Source: Hamadaea sp. (GTDB lineage: Bacteria; Actinomycetota; Actinomycetes; Mycobacteriales; Micromonosporaceae). From it: a stretch of DNA of 34,709 nt. Under the pieces are notes generated by a model, which saw only the letters and a list, made by a program, of their open reading frames with translations, was not told the origin of the DNA and searched no databases. Shown piece after piece: positions 1 through 10,528 of this stretch; position 1 is the stretch's first letter; every line of letters starts with the position of its first letter. The stretch is from NCBI GenBank assembly GCA_013361475.1, contig JABFYB010000422.1:1-34709 (forward strand). The letters run 5' to 3'. A program made the position numbers and the translations under genes.

Positions 1-2
1 AG

Positions 3-290
3 AAGGTCACCAAGAACGTGGTCAACACCGGCGTCTCCGTGCTCAGCCGGGGCTGGCTCGACCTGGCCCACCGCGGTTCGCTGTCGAGCCCGACCGGCAT
101 GCCGGCGTTGACCTGGCAGACCGTCACGCTGCGGCTGGCCGCCACCGACCAGGTCATCAAGGCCGGGCACCAGGTGGGTCTGGTCATCAGTTCGACCGAC
201 AGCTCATGGACCACCACCTCGGCCACGGCCTCGCTGCTCACCTTCGACCTCGGCCGGTGCATCCTCCGCCTGCCGACCGCACCGAACTGA
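3..290 (+). CDS. X-Pro dipeptidyl-peptidase (S15/CocE)-type hydrolase, C-terminal fragment
   Basis: The gene enters from the left edge, so only about the last 95 residues are visible and the catalytic domain is outside the window. The fragment reads like the jelly-roll C-terminal domain (PepX_C) of S15/CocE hydrolases. It has the SRGWLDLAHR segment followed by beta strands such as TVTLRLAAT and HQVGLVISSTDSSW. Family members are serine hydrolases cutting X-Pro dipeptides or esters. The stop TGA is at 288-290. The next gene is convergent and 56 bp away. The domain call is fairly sure; the substrate cannot be told. Confidence 0.72.
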   Translation, partial: KVTKNVVNTGVSVLSRGWLDLAHRGSLSSPTGMPALTWQTVTLRLAATDQVIKAGHQVGLVISSTDSSWTTTSATASLLTFDLGRCILRLPTAPN

Positions 291-346
291 CGGGCGCCGA
301 ACTGACCGAGCCAAACCGAATTGAACAGACTGCCCCTGGGGCCCGC

Positions 347-508
347 TTAGTCCGGGGGCTCCGGGGGCTCCCCATGGCCTTCGCGCTGCTCGCGTTCGTG
401 TTCCTCGCGGAGCTTGCGCTCGAAGGGCCGCTCCTCTTCCTCGGCGAACTCCGCCGGAGTCTGCTCCTTGAACGGAGCGTCGTCGGGTGGGATCGAGTCA
501 GGTCGCAT
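347..508 (-). CDS. Small highly charged hypothetical protein (53 aa)
   Basis: This is a 53-residue ORF beginning [11 protein letters not shown] strong Shine-Dalgarno (GGGAGG) lies 5 bases before the ATG at 508. The middle is almost entirely Glu, Arg and Lys (for example [18 protein letters not shown]), predicted as a solvent-exposed helix, and the ends are Pro-rich. There is no signal peptide, membrane segment or recognised domain. I do not recognise a family. It is convergent with the hydrolase fragment and divergent from the M6 peptidase. The good ribosome site and biased composition support real coding, but the protein is short. Confidence 0.5.
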   Translation of the reverse strand: MRPDSIPPDDAPFKEQTPAEFAEEEERPFERKLREEHEREQREGHGEPPEPPD

Positions 509-591
509 CGGGACCTCCCAAGTCGGTGGTCCGGGTGCAGCTACCCGGCCCGGCCCGGCCCGAAACCGGCCGCGTACGACAGGCGGAGGTA

Positions 592-626
592 ACGGCTGAC
601 AAGCGGAACCGATCGTTGTCAGCCGT
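592..626. promoter_or_regulatory. 11-bp perfect inverted repeat upstream of M6 peptidase
   Basis: ACGGCTGACAA at 592-602 is matched exactly by its reverse complement TTGTCAGCCGT at 616-626, with a 13-base spacer. It lies between two divergent genes, so it is not a terminator of either. An operator or a 5' leader hairpin controlling the peptidase at 740 fits best. The bound regulator is unknown. Confidence 0.45.
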
Positions 627-739
627 GCGTGTAAGGACTGCCCAGGCGGCGGAGTGATGACTCGGCGGTCTCTGTGAGACTCCGCAGGTGGTGGGGCATC
701 GTCGCCCTGCCATTCTCCGCTCCTGGGAGGCGACCAACG

Positions 740-3052
740 ATGAGGAAGCTCACCATCCCCGCCGTCGCCGGTGCCGTCGGCGTTGCGGTGGTCTTGGCGG
801 CGCTGCAGTGGCCGGCCGGCGCGGCGCCGGCACTGACCGCCGCCGCGGCCACGGCTCCGGCCGACACGGCTGCACAGCGACCGGACAACCGCCCCGGTCC
901 GCGTACGGATCAGTGGATCGGCAAGCGCAAGGCGGCGCTCGAGAAGGTGGCGCGTGGCCAGGCCCACGTGGACGCGAAGGGCAACGTCACGCTCGACGCC
1001 TCGACCGACAACGTCGTCGAGGTCGCCTTCGAGAAGACCGACAAGATCTTCACCATCCTGTCCGAGTTCGGCACGCAGAGCCTGGGCAAGTACGGCACCC
1101 AGCCGGGTCCGCTGCACAACCAGATTCCCCAGCCGGACCGGTCGGTGGACAACTCGACCACCTGGGCCGCCGACTACAACCCCGCCTACTACGACCAGCT
1201 GTTCAACGGCTCGGGCGAGTCGATGAAGAGCTACTACGAGGCGCTGTCGTCCGGGCGGTACTCGGTCACCAACGCCGTCAGCGACTGGGTGCAGGTGCCC
1301 TACAACGAGTCCTACTACGGCGACAACGCCATCGAGGACAACGGCGGCTCCTGGGCGTTCATCTCCGACACCGGCAACGCCTGGTATCAGAACGCGCTGC
1401 AGTCGATGAGCACGGACCAGATCAACGCGTACCTGGCCCAGTTCGACGTCTGGGACCGCTACGACTTCGACAACGACGGCAACTACGACGAGCCCGACGG
1501 CTACATCGACCACTTCCAGGCGGTGCACGCCGGTCAGGGCGAGGACGCCGGCGGCGGCGCGCAGGGCGAGGACGCCATCTGGTCGCACCGCTGGTACGTC
1601 AACCCGACCGACTTCGGGCTGACCGGCCCGACCGTCGCGGGGCAGGCGAACCTGTCCGGCGGTTCCCGGATCGGCAACTCGAACTACTGGCTCGGCGACT
1701 ACACCACCGAACCGGAGAACGGCGGCCTCGGCGTCTTCTGCCACGAGTTCGGCCACGACCTCGGCCTGCCGGACTACTACGACACCGCCGGCGGCGAGAA
1801 CGGCACCGCGTTCTGGACCCTCATGAGCTCCGGCTCCTGGCTGGGTCACGGCGCGGACGCCGGTCAGGGCATCGGCACCACCCCCGGGCTGATGGGCCCG
1901 GAGGAGAAGCTGTTCCTCGGCTGGCTCGACTACCGTGAGGTCGCGCTCGGCCAGAGCGGCACGATCCAGCTCGACCCGGCGCAGGACTCGAACGCGGCCA
2001 ACGCCCAGGCGATCAAGGTCGATCTGCCCGACGCCACCACCTCGACGGCGTACACGACGCCGTCGTCCGGCCAGTACGCCTGGTGGACCGGCAGCGCCGA
2101 CCAGCTCAACGAGTCGCTGTCGCACGCCGTCCCGGCCGCCTCGCGGGTCACCGTGACCGCTAAGGCCTGGTACGACATCGAGTCCGGGTACGACTACCTC
2201 TACGGCGAGTACTCGACCGACGGTGGCGTGACCTGGTCACCGGCCGGGCAGTCGGTCACGGGGTCGTCCAGCGGCCGCTGGACCTCGCTGCGGTTCTCGT
2301 ACGACGCCAACGGGGCGGCGACCCGATTCCGGTTCCGCTACCAGACCGACGGCGGCGTCCACTTCGCGGGCGCGTTCCTCGACGACATCGTCGCCAAGTC
2401 CGGCGGCACCACGTTGTTCACCGACGACGCGGAGCAGCCGGGCAGCTGGACGGCGACGGGCGAATGGCAGCGGTCCACCGGCACGGTGACCACCACCGCC
2501 GACCGGTACTACCTGCTGGAGAACCGGCAGTACGTCGGCTACGACGACACGCTGCGGACGGGCCCGTACCAGTTCAGCTTCGCGTACACCGCGCCGGACA
2601 AGGTCGAGTTCTTCTCGTTCCGGCCGGGCATGCTCGTCTGGTACGTCAACCACGCCGTCGAGGACAACGACGTCTCGGCGCACCTGGGCACCGGCCAATC
2701 GCTGCCCGTGGACGCGCGGCCCGCGCCGTTCACCTACCCCGACGGCACAGCGCCGAGCAACCGCCGTCAGCCGTTCGACGCCACCTTCGGCCTGCAATCG
2801 GTGCCGGAGACGTGCCTCCACAAGGAGGTGCTGACCGGTAGCGGCAAGTCGCAGACCGTGCAGACCGTGGCGGCGTGCGCCGCCGCCAACGCGGGCATGC
2901 CGACCTTCGACGACAGCAACCCGTTGGCGTACTACAGCTCCGCCGACCCGCAGAACAGCGTCAAGGTCGCCGGGCACGGCGTGACGGCCACGGTCACCGC
3001 TCAGTCCGGCAACGTGCTGACCGTGAGCGTGGTCAACCCGCCGGCCGCCTGA
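740..3052 (+). CDS. Secreted M6-family (immune inhibitor A-like) zinc metallopeptidase
   Basis: This 770-residue secreted protease probably degrades extracellular protein. The start at 740 has GGGAGG nine bases upstream; an in-frame ATG at 674 lacks one. Residues 1-28 form a signal peptide ([11 protein letters not shown]..., hydrophobic core, AGA cleavage region). A propeptide-like region follows to about residue 130. The catalytic domain contains [11 protein letters not shown] at 335-345: H335, H339 and D345 are the expected zinc ligands and E336 the general base (HExxHxxGxxD). The [15 protein letters not shown] segment is an Asp-rich, probably calcium-binding loop. The C-terminal half is beta-rich with MAM/VEG-like repeats, usual for immune-inhibitor-A enzymes. 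It ends at a strong bidirectional hairpin. The family call is confident; the substrate is not known. Confidence 0.92.
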   Translation: MRKLTIPAVAGAVGVAVVLAALQWPAGAAPALTAAAATAPADTAAQRPDNRPGPRTDQWIGKRKAALEKVARGQAHVDAKGNVTLDASTDNVVEVAFEKTDKIFTILSEFGTQSLGKYGTQPGPLHNQIPQPDRSVDNSTTWAADYNPAYYDQLFNGSGESMKSYYEALSSGRYSVTNAVSDWVQVPYNESYYGDNAIEDNGGSWAFISDTGNAWYQNALQSMSTDQINAYLAQFDVWDRYDFDNDGNYDEPDGYIDHFQAVHAGQGEDAGGGAQGEDAIWSHRWYVNPTDFGLTGPTVAGQANLSGGSRIGNSNYWLGDYTTEPENGGLGVFCHEFGHDLGLPDYYDTAGGENGTAFWTLMSSGSWLGHGADAGQGIGTTPGLMGPEEKLFLGWLDYREVALGQSGTIQLDPAQDSNAANAQAIKVDLPDATTSTAYTTPSSGQYAWWTGSADQLNESLSHAVPAASRVTVTAKAWYDIESGYDYLYGEYSTDGGVTWSPAGQSVTGSSSGRWTSLRFSYDANGAATRFRFRYQTDGGVHFAGAFLDDIVAKSGGTTLFTDDAEQPGSWTATGEWQRSTGTVTTTADRYYLLENRQYVGYDDTLRTGPYQFSFAYTAPDKVEFFSFRPGMLVWYVNHAVEDNDVSAHLGTGQSLPVDARPAPFTYPDGTAPSNRRQPFDATFGLQSVPETCLHKEVLTGSGKSQTVQTVAACAAANAGMPTFDDSNPLAYYSSADPQNSVKVAGHGVTATVTAQSGNVLTVSVVNPPAA

Positions 3053-3067
3053 TCGAGCGCGTCGTAA

Positions 3068-3099
3068 ATGGAGGGCCGGATTGATCTCCGGCCCTCCAT
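3068..3099. terminator. Bidirectional hairpin terminator
   Basis: A perfect 13-bp stem (3068-3080 with 3087-3099) and a 6-base loop lie between the stop codons of two convergent genes, the M6 peptidase and the quinone reductase. There is no long T tract, as is common in GC-rich actinobacteria. Confidence 0.8.
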
Positions 3100-3104
3100 C
3101 GTGC

Positions 3105-4031
3105 TCACGGCACCAGGACGATGCCGCCGCGCACACCACCGGCGGCCAGCCGCTTGTACGCCGACGCCGCGTCGGCCAGCGGATAGGTCTCGGCGAGGCG
3201 CAGCCGGAGCCGGCCGGCTTCGACGAGCCCGGCCAGCTCGGCCAGGCGTACGCCGTCCGGGGCGACCTGGACGCCTTCGGTGCGGATGCCCCGCTGGGAC
3301 TCCGGGGCGACCGGGTAACCGTTGACGTAGACGCCGCCGTCGCGTACGGCCGACAACGCTTCCGCTCCGGCCAAGGCCGGGTCGTAGACGCCGTCGACGC
3401 CGCCGTCGACCAGGGCGCGAATCGCTGACGCGGGCTGCGCCGACCGGTCGGCGAACCAGGTCGCGCCGTAGTCGCGTACCAGGTGCTCGTCGTAGGCGGC
3501 CGCGACTGCGACGACCCGCAGTCCGCGCGCTGCCGCGAGCTGGACGGCGAACCCGCCGACCGCGCCTGCCGCGCCGAACACCGCGAGCGTCGCGCCCGGC
3601 GGCAGATCGGCGAGATCCAGCGCGTACGCCGCGGTCAGCGCGTTGAGCGGCAACGTGGCCGCCAGTGCCGGGTCGACGCCGACCGGAGCGGGCGCCGCGG
3701 CCGACGCGTCGAGGAGCGCGAACTCCGCCTGTACGCCTTCCCCGGCGGCGAGCCAGAAGGTGAGCCCGACGACCTCGTCCCCGGGCCGGAACCGCTCGAC
3801 GCCGGAGCCGACGGCGTCGACCGTGCCGGCGAGATCCCAGCCGAGTACGCGGCGTTCGCCCGGCGGCGTGAGGTGGGCGAACGCGCCGTTCGCCGCGGCC
3901 AGGTCGGCCGGGTGCACGGCGCTGGCCCGTACGCGAACCCGCAGCTGACCAGGGCCGGGCTGCGGCACGGGCAGGTCGGTGATCTCGATCGAGTCGAAGC
4001 CCTGCGGACTGGTCACGGTGACTGCACGCAT
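3105..4031 (-). CDS. Zinc-free NADPH:quinone oxidoreductase (MDR superfamily)
   Basis: This 308-residue medium-chain reductase would reduce quinones or enones with NADPH in the cytoplasm. The N-terminal GroES-like domain has GWDLAGTVDAVGSG and PGDEV near residues 64-87. The Rossmann domain has the nucleotide loop VFGAAGAVGG at 151-160. Cysteine/histidine zinc ligands of alcohol dehydrogenases are absent, as in the QOR subgroup. AAGGAG lies 6-7 bases before the ATG at 4031. It is divergent from an HxlR regulator, with a palindrome sitting in the spacer of its likely promoter, so redox- or quinone-responsive repression is likely. QorR/qor2 of Corynebacterium is a described parallel of this arrangement. 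Confidence 0.88.
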   Translation of the reverse strand: MRAVTVTSPQGFDSIEITDLPVPQPGPGQLRVRVRASAVHPADLAAANGAFAHLTPPGERRVLGWDLAGTVDAVGSGVERFRPGDEVVGLTFWLAAGEGVQAEFALLDASAAAPAPVGVDPALAATLPLNALTAAYALDLADLPPGATLAVFGAAGAVGGFAVQLAAARGLRVVAVAAAYDEHLVRDYGATWFADRSAQPASAIRALVDGGVDGVYDPALAGAEALSAVRDGGVYVNGYPVAPESQRGIRTEGVQVAPDGVRLAELAGLVEAGRLRLRLAETYPLADAASAYKRLAAGGVRGGIVLVP

Positions 4032-4062
4032 CAGATTTCTCCTTCGTGGTGAGGTGTCACCC

Positions 4063-4091
4063 ACCGTAGGAGAGGTACTCTCCATCAGAAA
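4063..4091 (-). promoter_or_regulatory. Quinone reductase promoter with palindromic operator in the spacer
   Basis: On the minus strand TTTCTG (4086-4091) and TACGGT (4063-4068) are 17 bp apart. The whole spacer is occupied by the perfect palindrome GGAGAG-GTA-CTCTCC (plus strand, 4069-4083). Binding of the adjacent HxlR protein there would block RNA polymerase. The operator role is inferred from symmetry and position. Confidence 0.6.
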
Positions 4092-4134
4092 GAAGGCACC
4101 CAGAAGTGCGTAGGGGACCGGAAGGTGGGGACCG

Positions 4135-4533
4135 ATGCCGACGACGACCGCGGCTCGACGTCGTGAGCAGGCCAAATTCGAGTACAACGCCTTCCTGGCG
4201 CTGTGCCCGACGCGGCAGCTGCTGGACTCGCTCAGCGACAAGTGGGTCTGTCTCATCCTCGCCGCGCTGGCCGACGGACCGCTGCGCTACAGCGACCTGG
4301 CCCGGCAGATCGCCGGGGTGAGCCAGAAGATGCTGACGCAGAGCCTGCGGTCGCTCGAACGCGACGGGCTGGTGACCCGGACGGTCACCGCGAGCGTGCC
4401 GGTCCGCGTCGACTATGAGCTGACGACGCTGGGGGAAAGCCTGATGCCGGTGGTGCGCGCGGTCAAGATCTGGGCCGAGACGCATATGGACGAGGTGCTG
4501 GCGGCGCGGGCGGATTACGACGCCGCTCGGTGA
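4135..4533 (+). CDS. HxlR-family transcriptional regulator
   Basis: This 132-residue winged-helix regulator is of the HxlR/DUF24 type. The diagnostic N-terminus CPTRQLLDSLSDKW contains Cys24, the position of the redox-sensing cysteine in characterised relatives (YodB, HypR, QorR). It continues with the HTH (LADGPLRYSDLARQIAGVSQ, KMLTQSLRSLERDGLVTR) and the wing ending in YELTTLGESL. GAAGGTGGGG precedes the ATG. It is divergent from the quinone reductase, which it probably controls together with itself, sensing quinones or disulfide stress. Family is certain; the redox role is inferred from the conserved cysteine and context. Confidence 0.9.
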   Translation: MPTTTAARRREQAKFEYNAFLALCPTRQLLDSLSDKWVCLILAALADGPLRYSDLARQIAGVSQKMLTQSLRSLERDGLVTRTVTASVPVRVDYELTTLGESLMPVVRAVKIWAETHMDEVLAARADYDAAR

Positions 4534-4557
4534 GCGTCCGGCTTCTACACTGCGGAC

Positions 4558-5349
4558 ATGTCGCGCCAAGGGCTCCGCGTCGCCGCCGTGGGCTTCGGGC
4601 TGCTCGCGTTCGTGCTCCGGCTGCTGGTCACCTTCTGGTGGCAGCCGGTCACGTGGCGCGTCGGCGATTCCGCCGGTCTCCGCTTCGCGGCCGTCTACGC
4701 CCTGTACGGCCTGGGCATGGTGGTCGCCCTGCTCGTGCCGTTCGGTGGCTATCTGGTGCTCGTCTGGCGACAGCGGCGGCCGCCGACGACGTTCAGCCTC
4801 CGCGACGGCCGGTTCGTGGTGCGGTCGAGTCCGTTTCTCTTCGGCGTGTGGTCCATCCTGCTGTTCTATTTCGCGGGCGGCATGATCCCGACCGAGCGCG
4901 TGCCGAACGAGTACGCGATGCGCCCGTACACCGATCCGCTGCCCATGTTCCTCGTCGCGGCGACGCTGGTGGCCGCGATGATCGCCGTCGGCGTCGCGCT
5001 GCCCTTCCTGTCGCGTCCTCGGGTGGAGTTGGCTGTGGCGGGCGTGCTGATTCAGCGGTTCCGGAGCCAGTCGGTGCTCGCCTGGACCCTGCTGGCGCCG
5101 GGCGGGCCGGTGCCACCGGCGAGGCGATCTCACCAGATCTGGCTCTTCGTCGCCGGTCAGGTGCGCTACACCCGCTACGCGATTCCGTTGTCGGTCGACG
5201 TCGAGCCCACGTTCCTCGCGAACGCGATCCGTCATTACGTCGACCACCCGGCCGAACGGGCGGCGATCGGCACCGAGGCGGAACTCGATCGGCTGCGAGC
5301 CGCCCTGGCCGCCGCACAGCCGCCCGCCGGACAGTCCCCCGCCGCATAG
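4558..5349 (+). CDS. Membrane protein of unknown function (263 aa)
   Basis: I do not recognise a family. There are four clear hydrophobic helices: about residues 8-27, 43-69, 94-107 and 131-150. A cytosolic-looking C-terminal region of about 110 residues carries a Pro-rich stretch (LAPGGPVPPARRS) and a charged helix, ending in an Ala/Pro-rich tail. No Shine-Dalgarno is visible. TACACT (4546-4551), which fits a -10 box, ends 6 bases before the ATG, so the mRNA may be leaderless. It lies 24 bp after hxlR on the same strand but probably has its own promoter. Confidence 0.65.
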   Translation: MSRQGLRVAAVGFGLLAFVLRLLVTFWWQPVTWRVGDSAGLRFAAVYALYGLGMVVALLVPFGGYLVLVWRQRRPPTTFSLRDGRFVVRSSPFLFGVWSILLFYFAGGMIPTERVPNEYAMRPYTDPLPMFLVAATLVAAMIAVGVALPFLSRPRVELAVAGVLIQRFRSQSVLAWTLLAPGGPVPPARRSHQIWLFVAGQVRYTRYAIPLSVDVEPTFLANAIRHYVDHPAERAAIGTEAELDRLRAALAAAQPPAGQSPAA

Positions 5350-5449
5350 CCGCCTGCCGGTGTCGAATCCGGTCCGGTTCGTTCGTATAGGAGGTGAAGG
5401 GCCGCGGAGTTCGGCCGATCACGGACAGGCACGGACAGGACTGAATGCC

Positions 5450-6031
5450 ATGAAGATCGTAGTGACGATGAGCATGACCCTCGACGGTGTGACGCAGGCG
5501 CCGGGCCGATCGGACGAGGATCCGCGCGACGGCTTCCGCCACGGCGGCTGGGCGACGCCGTACGCCGATCAGGTCATGGGCCAGGCCATGGGGGAACGCA
5601 TGGCCGCCGAAGGGGCGCTCCTGCTCGGTCGCCGGACCTACGAGGCGCTGTACGCCTTCTGGCCCCGGCAGACCGACGGCAACCCGTTCACCGAGAAGCT
5701 GAATCGCACGCGCAAATACGTGGCGTCGCGAACTCTCCCCGAGCCGTTGCCGTGGGTCAACTCCACGCTGGTGTCCGGCGACCTGCTGGACTCGGTCGCC
5801 CAGCTGAAGGCCGGAGAAGACGGCACGCTGAGCGTCATCGGGAGCGTCGACGTCGTGCGGCAACTCATGCGGCGGCATCTCATCGACGAGTATCTCCTGC
5901 TGATCCACCCGCTGGTCCTGGGGAGCGGCCGCCGGCTGTTCGCCGACGACGACACAGTGGAGAAGCTGCGCCTGGTCGACAGTCTGACCACGACCACCGG
6001 CGTGATCATCGGCACGTATCGGCCCGCCTGA
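5450..6031 (+). CDS. Dihydrofolate reductase / RibD C-terminal-like reductase
   Basis: This 193-residue protein is of the RibD_C/DHFR-like fold often annotated as dihydrofolate reductase family protein. It begins with the typical first strand MKIVVTMSMTLDGV. Next come the nucleotide-binding-like LLLGRRTYEALYAFWP (about residues 60-75) and the KYVASRTL strand. Later it has LSVIGSVDVVRQLMRRHLIDEY and HPLVLGSGRRLF (about residues 125-165). Such proteins are NADPH-dependent reductases whose substrate is usually unknown; true folate reduction is unlikely. AGGA lies nine bases before the ATG at 5450. A frame open to 5360 exists, but similarity starts at MKIVV. Confidence 0.85.
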   Translation: MKIVVTMSMTLDGVTQAPGRSDEDPRDGFRHGGWATPYADQVMGQAMGERMAAEGALLLGRRTYEALYAFWPRQTDGNPFTEKLNRTRKYVASRTLPEPLPWVNSTLVSGDLLDSVAQLKAGEDGTLSVIGSVDVVRQLMRRHLIDEYLLLIHPLVLGSGRRLFADDDTVEKLRLVDSLTTTTGVIIGTYRPA

Positions 6032-6145
6032 CGCGTTCCACCCGCCGCGTCTCGCGCTGGGGAACACGTCTCGTGCCGGGGACGAGGTCTCGTGATCGGG
6101 CACGGCTGATCCGGGGCCGCTCGGTGAGCCAATAGGATCATGGTC

Positions 6146-7294
6146 ATGACGTCGCTCTGGATCTCCGATGTCCGGCCGTGGGGCGGACCGGCTGTCGACC
6201 TGCACGTCGCCGATGGCGTGTTCGTGGCGACGCCGTCCGGCCCGGAGGCGCAGGTGGTGCGCGGCGGTGGCCGGATCGCCCTGCCGGCGATGGTCGACGC
6301 GCACGCGCACCTGGACAAGACCTCCTGGGGCAAGCCGTACCGGCCACACTCGGCCGGCGGCACGCTCGCCGATCTGATCGACAACGAGCGGTCCCATCGG
6401 AGCGACCTCGGTCCGGTCCGTGAACGGGCGGGCGCGCTGCTCGATCGGCACATCGAGCGGGGCGTCCTGCATATCCGCAGCCACGTCGACGTCGATCCGG
6501 CGATCGGGCTCGACTCCGTCACCGGGGTGCTGGCCGCCGCGGCCGAGCGGGCGGGACGCGTAACGGTCGAGGTGGTCGCGTTTCCCCAGAGCGGTGTGCT
6601 GACTCGACCGGGGACGGCGGAGCTCATGGCCGACGCCGTCGACGCGGGCGCGCAGCTGATCGGCGGCCTCGATCCGGCCGGGTTCGACGGCGATCCCATC
6701 CGGCACCTGGACACCGTTTTCGGGATCGCCGCGGACAAGCAGGTCGGCCTCGACATCCACCTGCACGACCGGGGGACGCTGGGCGCCTGGCAGATCGAAC
6801 GGATCGTCGAGCGTACGAAGGCACTCGGCTTGGCGGGCAAGGTGACCATCGCCCACTGCTACGCGCTGAGCACTGTGGACGACGTACGCCAGGGTTCGCT
6901 GATCGAGCTGCTGGCGTCGGCCGACATCGCGCTCACCACGACCGTGCCCGGCACGACACCGCAGTTGCCGCTGGCCCGGCTGGCGGCGGCGGGCGTACGC
7001 GTCGGTCTGGGGCATGACGGCGTCCGGGATCTCTGGAGCCCCTACGGCACCGGTGATCTCCTCGACAAGGCGCTCATGCTCGCCGTCACCTCCGGCTATC
7101 GCCAGGACGCGGACATCGCCCGGACGGTACGCATCGCGACCGAGGGCGGCGCCGGCGTTCTTCGCCTGCCCGATTACGGTCTCGAGCCGGGATGCCGGGC
7201 GAACCTGGTGCTCCTGCCGGCCGAGAGCCTCGTGGAGGCGGTGACGCAGCGGCCGCTCGACCGGACCGTGATCGCCGGTGGCGTGGTCCTCTGA
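6146..7294 (+). CDS. Cytosine deaminase-like metal-dependent amidohydrolase
   Basis: This amidohydrolase-superfamily enzyme of about 382 residues resembles the CodA (cytosine deaminase) branch. Visible metal motifs are HAHLDKT (H53, H55), H205 in DIHLHD, H237 in IAHCYAL, and D291 in GLGHDGVRDLWSPYGTG, the last closely matching the CodA GHDxxxDPWxPxG region. CodA has a catalytic glutamate three residues after the fourth ligand; here the equivalent position is D208. It may hydrolyse a cyclic amide or deaminate a nitrogen heterocycle. TAGGAT at 6133-6138 places a transcription start about at ATG 6146, suggesting a leaderless mRNA; ATG 6140 is the alternative. The substrate is uncertain. Confidence 0.83.
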   Translation: MTSLWISDVRPWGGPAVDLHVADGVFVATPSGPEAQVVRGGGRIALPAMVDAHAHLDKTSWGKPYRPHSAGGTLADLIDNERSHRSDLGPVRERAGALLDRHIERGVLHIRSHVDVDPAIGLDSVTGVLAAAAERAGRVTVEVVAFPQSGVLTRPGTAELMADAVDAGAQLIGGLDPAGFDGDPIRHLDTVFGIAADKQVGLDIHLHDRGTLGAWQIERIVERTKALGLAGKVTIAHCYALSTVDDVRQGSLIELLASADIALTTTVPGTTPQLPLARLAAAGVRVGLGHDGVRDLWSPYGTGDLLDKALMLAVTSGYRQDADIARTVRIATEGGAGVLRLPDYGLEPGCRANLVLLPAESLVEAVTQRPLDRTVIAGGVVL

Positions 7295-7339
7295 TCGTCG
7301 TCCACTCAGGCGTCGAACCGACCGACACCGACGGCTGAT

Positions 7340-7374
7340 CCGGGAGGAGAGACCGATCCGGTCCCTCCTCCCGG
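7340..7374. terminator. Bidirectional hairpin terminator
   Basis: A 16-bp stem with one mismatch (7340-7355 with 7359-7374) and a 3-base loop lies between the convergent amidohydrolase and xylanase genes. It ends 18 bases before the xylanase stop. It is very stable and positioned to stop transcription from both sides. Confidence 0.8.
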
Positions 7375-7392
7375 CGTCAGGTGGTTGGGGTA

Positions 7393-9550
<2,158 letters not shown>

Positions 9551-10468
9551 CTCGCTCCGTTACCCGTGCCGCCGGCGCCCATGCCGTACGGCTTGCGGAG
9601 CTTCAGGTGCGGGAGCGCCAGGCCCGCCGCGACGATGACGACGCCCGCTGTCGCGGCTGCCGGTGGTAGGTGGCGGTCCATCAGGACGGTCGTGGCGAGG
9701 GTGGCGAGGGGGAGGACGCCGACGATGATGCCGGCCCGTTCCACGCCCAGCCGCTGCAGTCCGAGGAACCAGGCGAGGAACGCCGCGACGGTGACGAACA
9801 CCGCCAGGTACGCCAACGCCGCAGCCTCGCTCGGGCTGGGCAGCCGCCAGACGGCGGTCTCCCCGAGGATCAGCGCTCCGGCCAGCAGCACCGGCACCGC
9901 GAGCAGACAGCTGTACGCGGAGACGAGGACGGCGCCGAGGCTGTCCAACATGGGTGCGGCGAGCAGGGAGAACGCCGTCTCGCAGGCGAGCGCGCCCGCG
10001 GCGGCGGCCAGACCGATGCCGTCGGTGCGGCCGAATCCCTCGACCAAGGCGGTGCCGGCCACCACGACGGCGGCTGCCACGACGAGGCGGCCGGCGGGCC
10101 GTCGCCGGGCGATCAGCGGGCCGAGCACGGCCAGGGCGAGCGGCGCGGCGCCGACCGCGGTTCCGATGACGGCCGGTTCGGCGTGCCGCAGCCCGACCAG
10201 GACGCATACGTTGAACAGGGCCAGGCCTGTGACGCCGAGGCCGATGAGCAGGCCGAGATCTCGGCCGGTGGGCCGGGACCGGGCGGGTGGCGGCAACAGC
10301 CGGGCGAGTCCGAACAACAGGACCGCGGCCACGGCGTACCGCATCGCCTGTCCGGTCAGCAGCGGATAGTCGATGATCGCCCGGCTGGTCGCCACGGAAC
10401 TGCCGACGATGACCATGCCGAGGGTGCACAGCGCGTACGCGGTGCGGGCCGAGAACGTCATGATCTCG

Positions 10469-10503
10469 ACGGTAGGCTGCAAGTGGTTCCCGATTAAGAA
10501 CCA
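10469..10503. promoter_or_regulatory. MocR/EamA intergenic operator and EamA promoter
   Basis: TGGTTC (10484-10489) and GAACCA (10498-10503) form a perfect inverted repeat with an 8-base spacer. On the minus strand TTAATC lies in the spacer and TACCGT (10469-10474) is 17 bp further, 7 bases before the EamA ATG. The regulator would cover the exporter's -35 region. Operator role is inferred. Confidence 0.55.
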
Positions 10504-10528
10504 ATGGCGGGGAGAATTGGAGGACCAC

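Noticed and set aside
347-2125. Very long open frame antisense to the M6 peptidase
   Set aside because: It is the mirror of GC3-biased coding. The protein is Val/Arg/Gly-rich with no domain. Only its last 53 codons have a ribosome site and are kept.
5388-5449. AGGAGGTGA ribosome-site-like sequence and a 16-codon GTG frame before the DHFR-like gene
   Set aside because: The SD and the GTG overlap each other and no other start lies at proper distance; too short to support a leader peptide.
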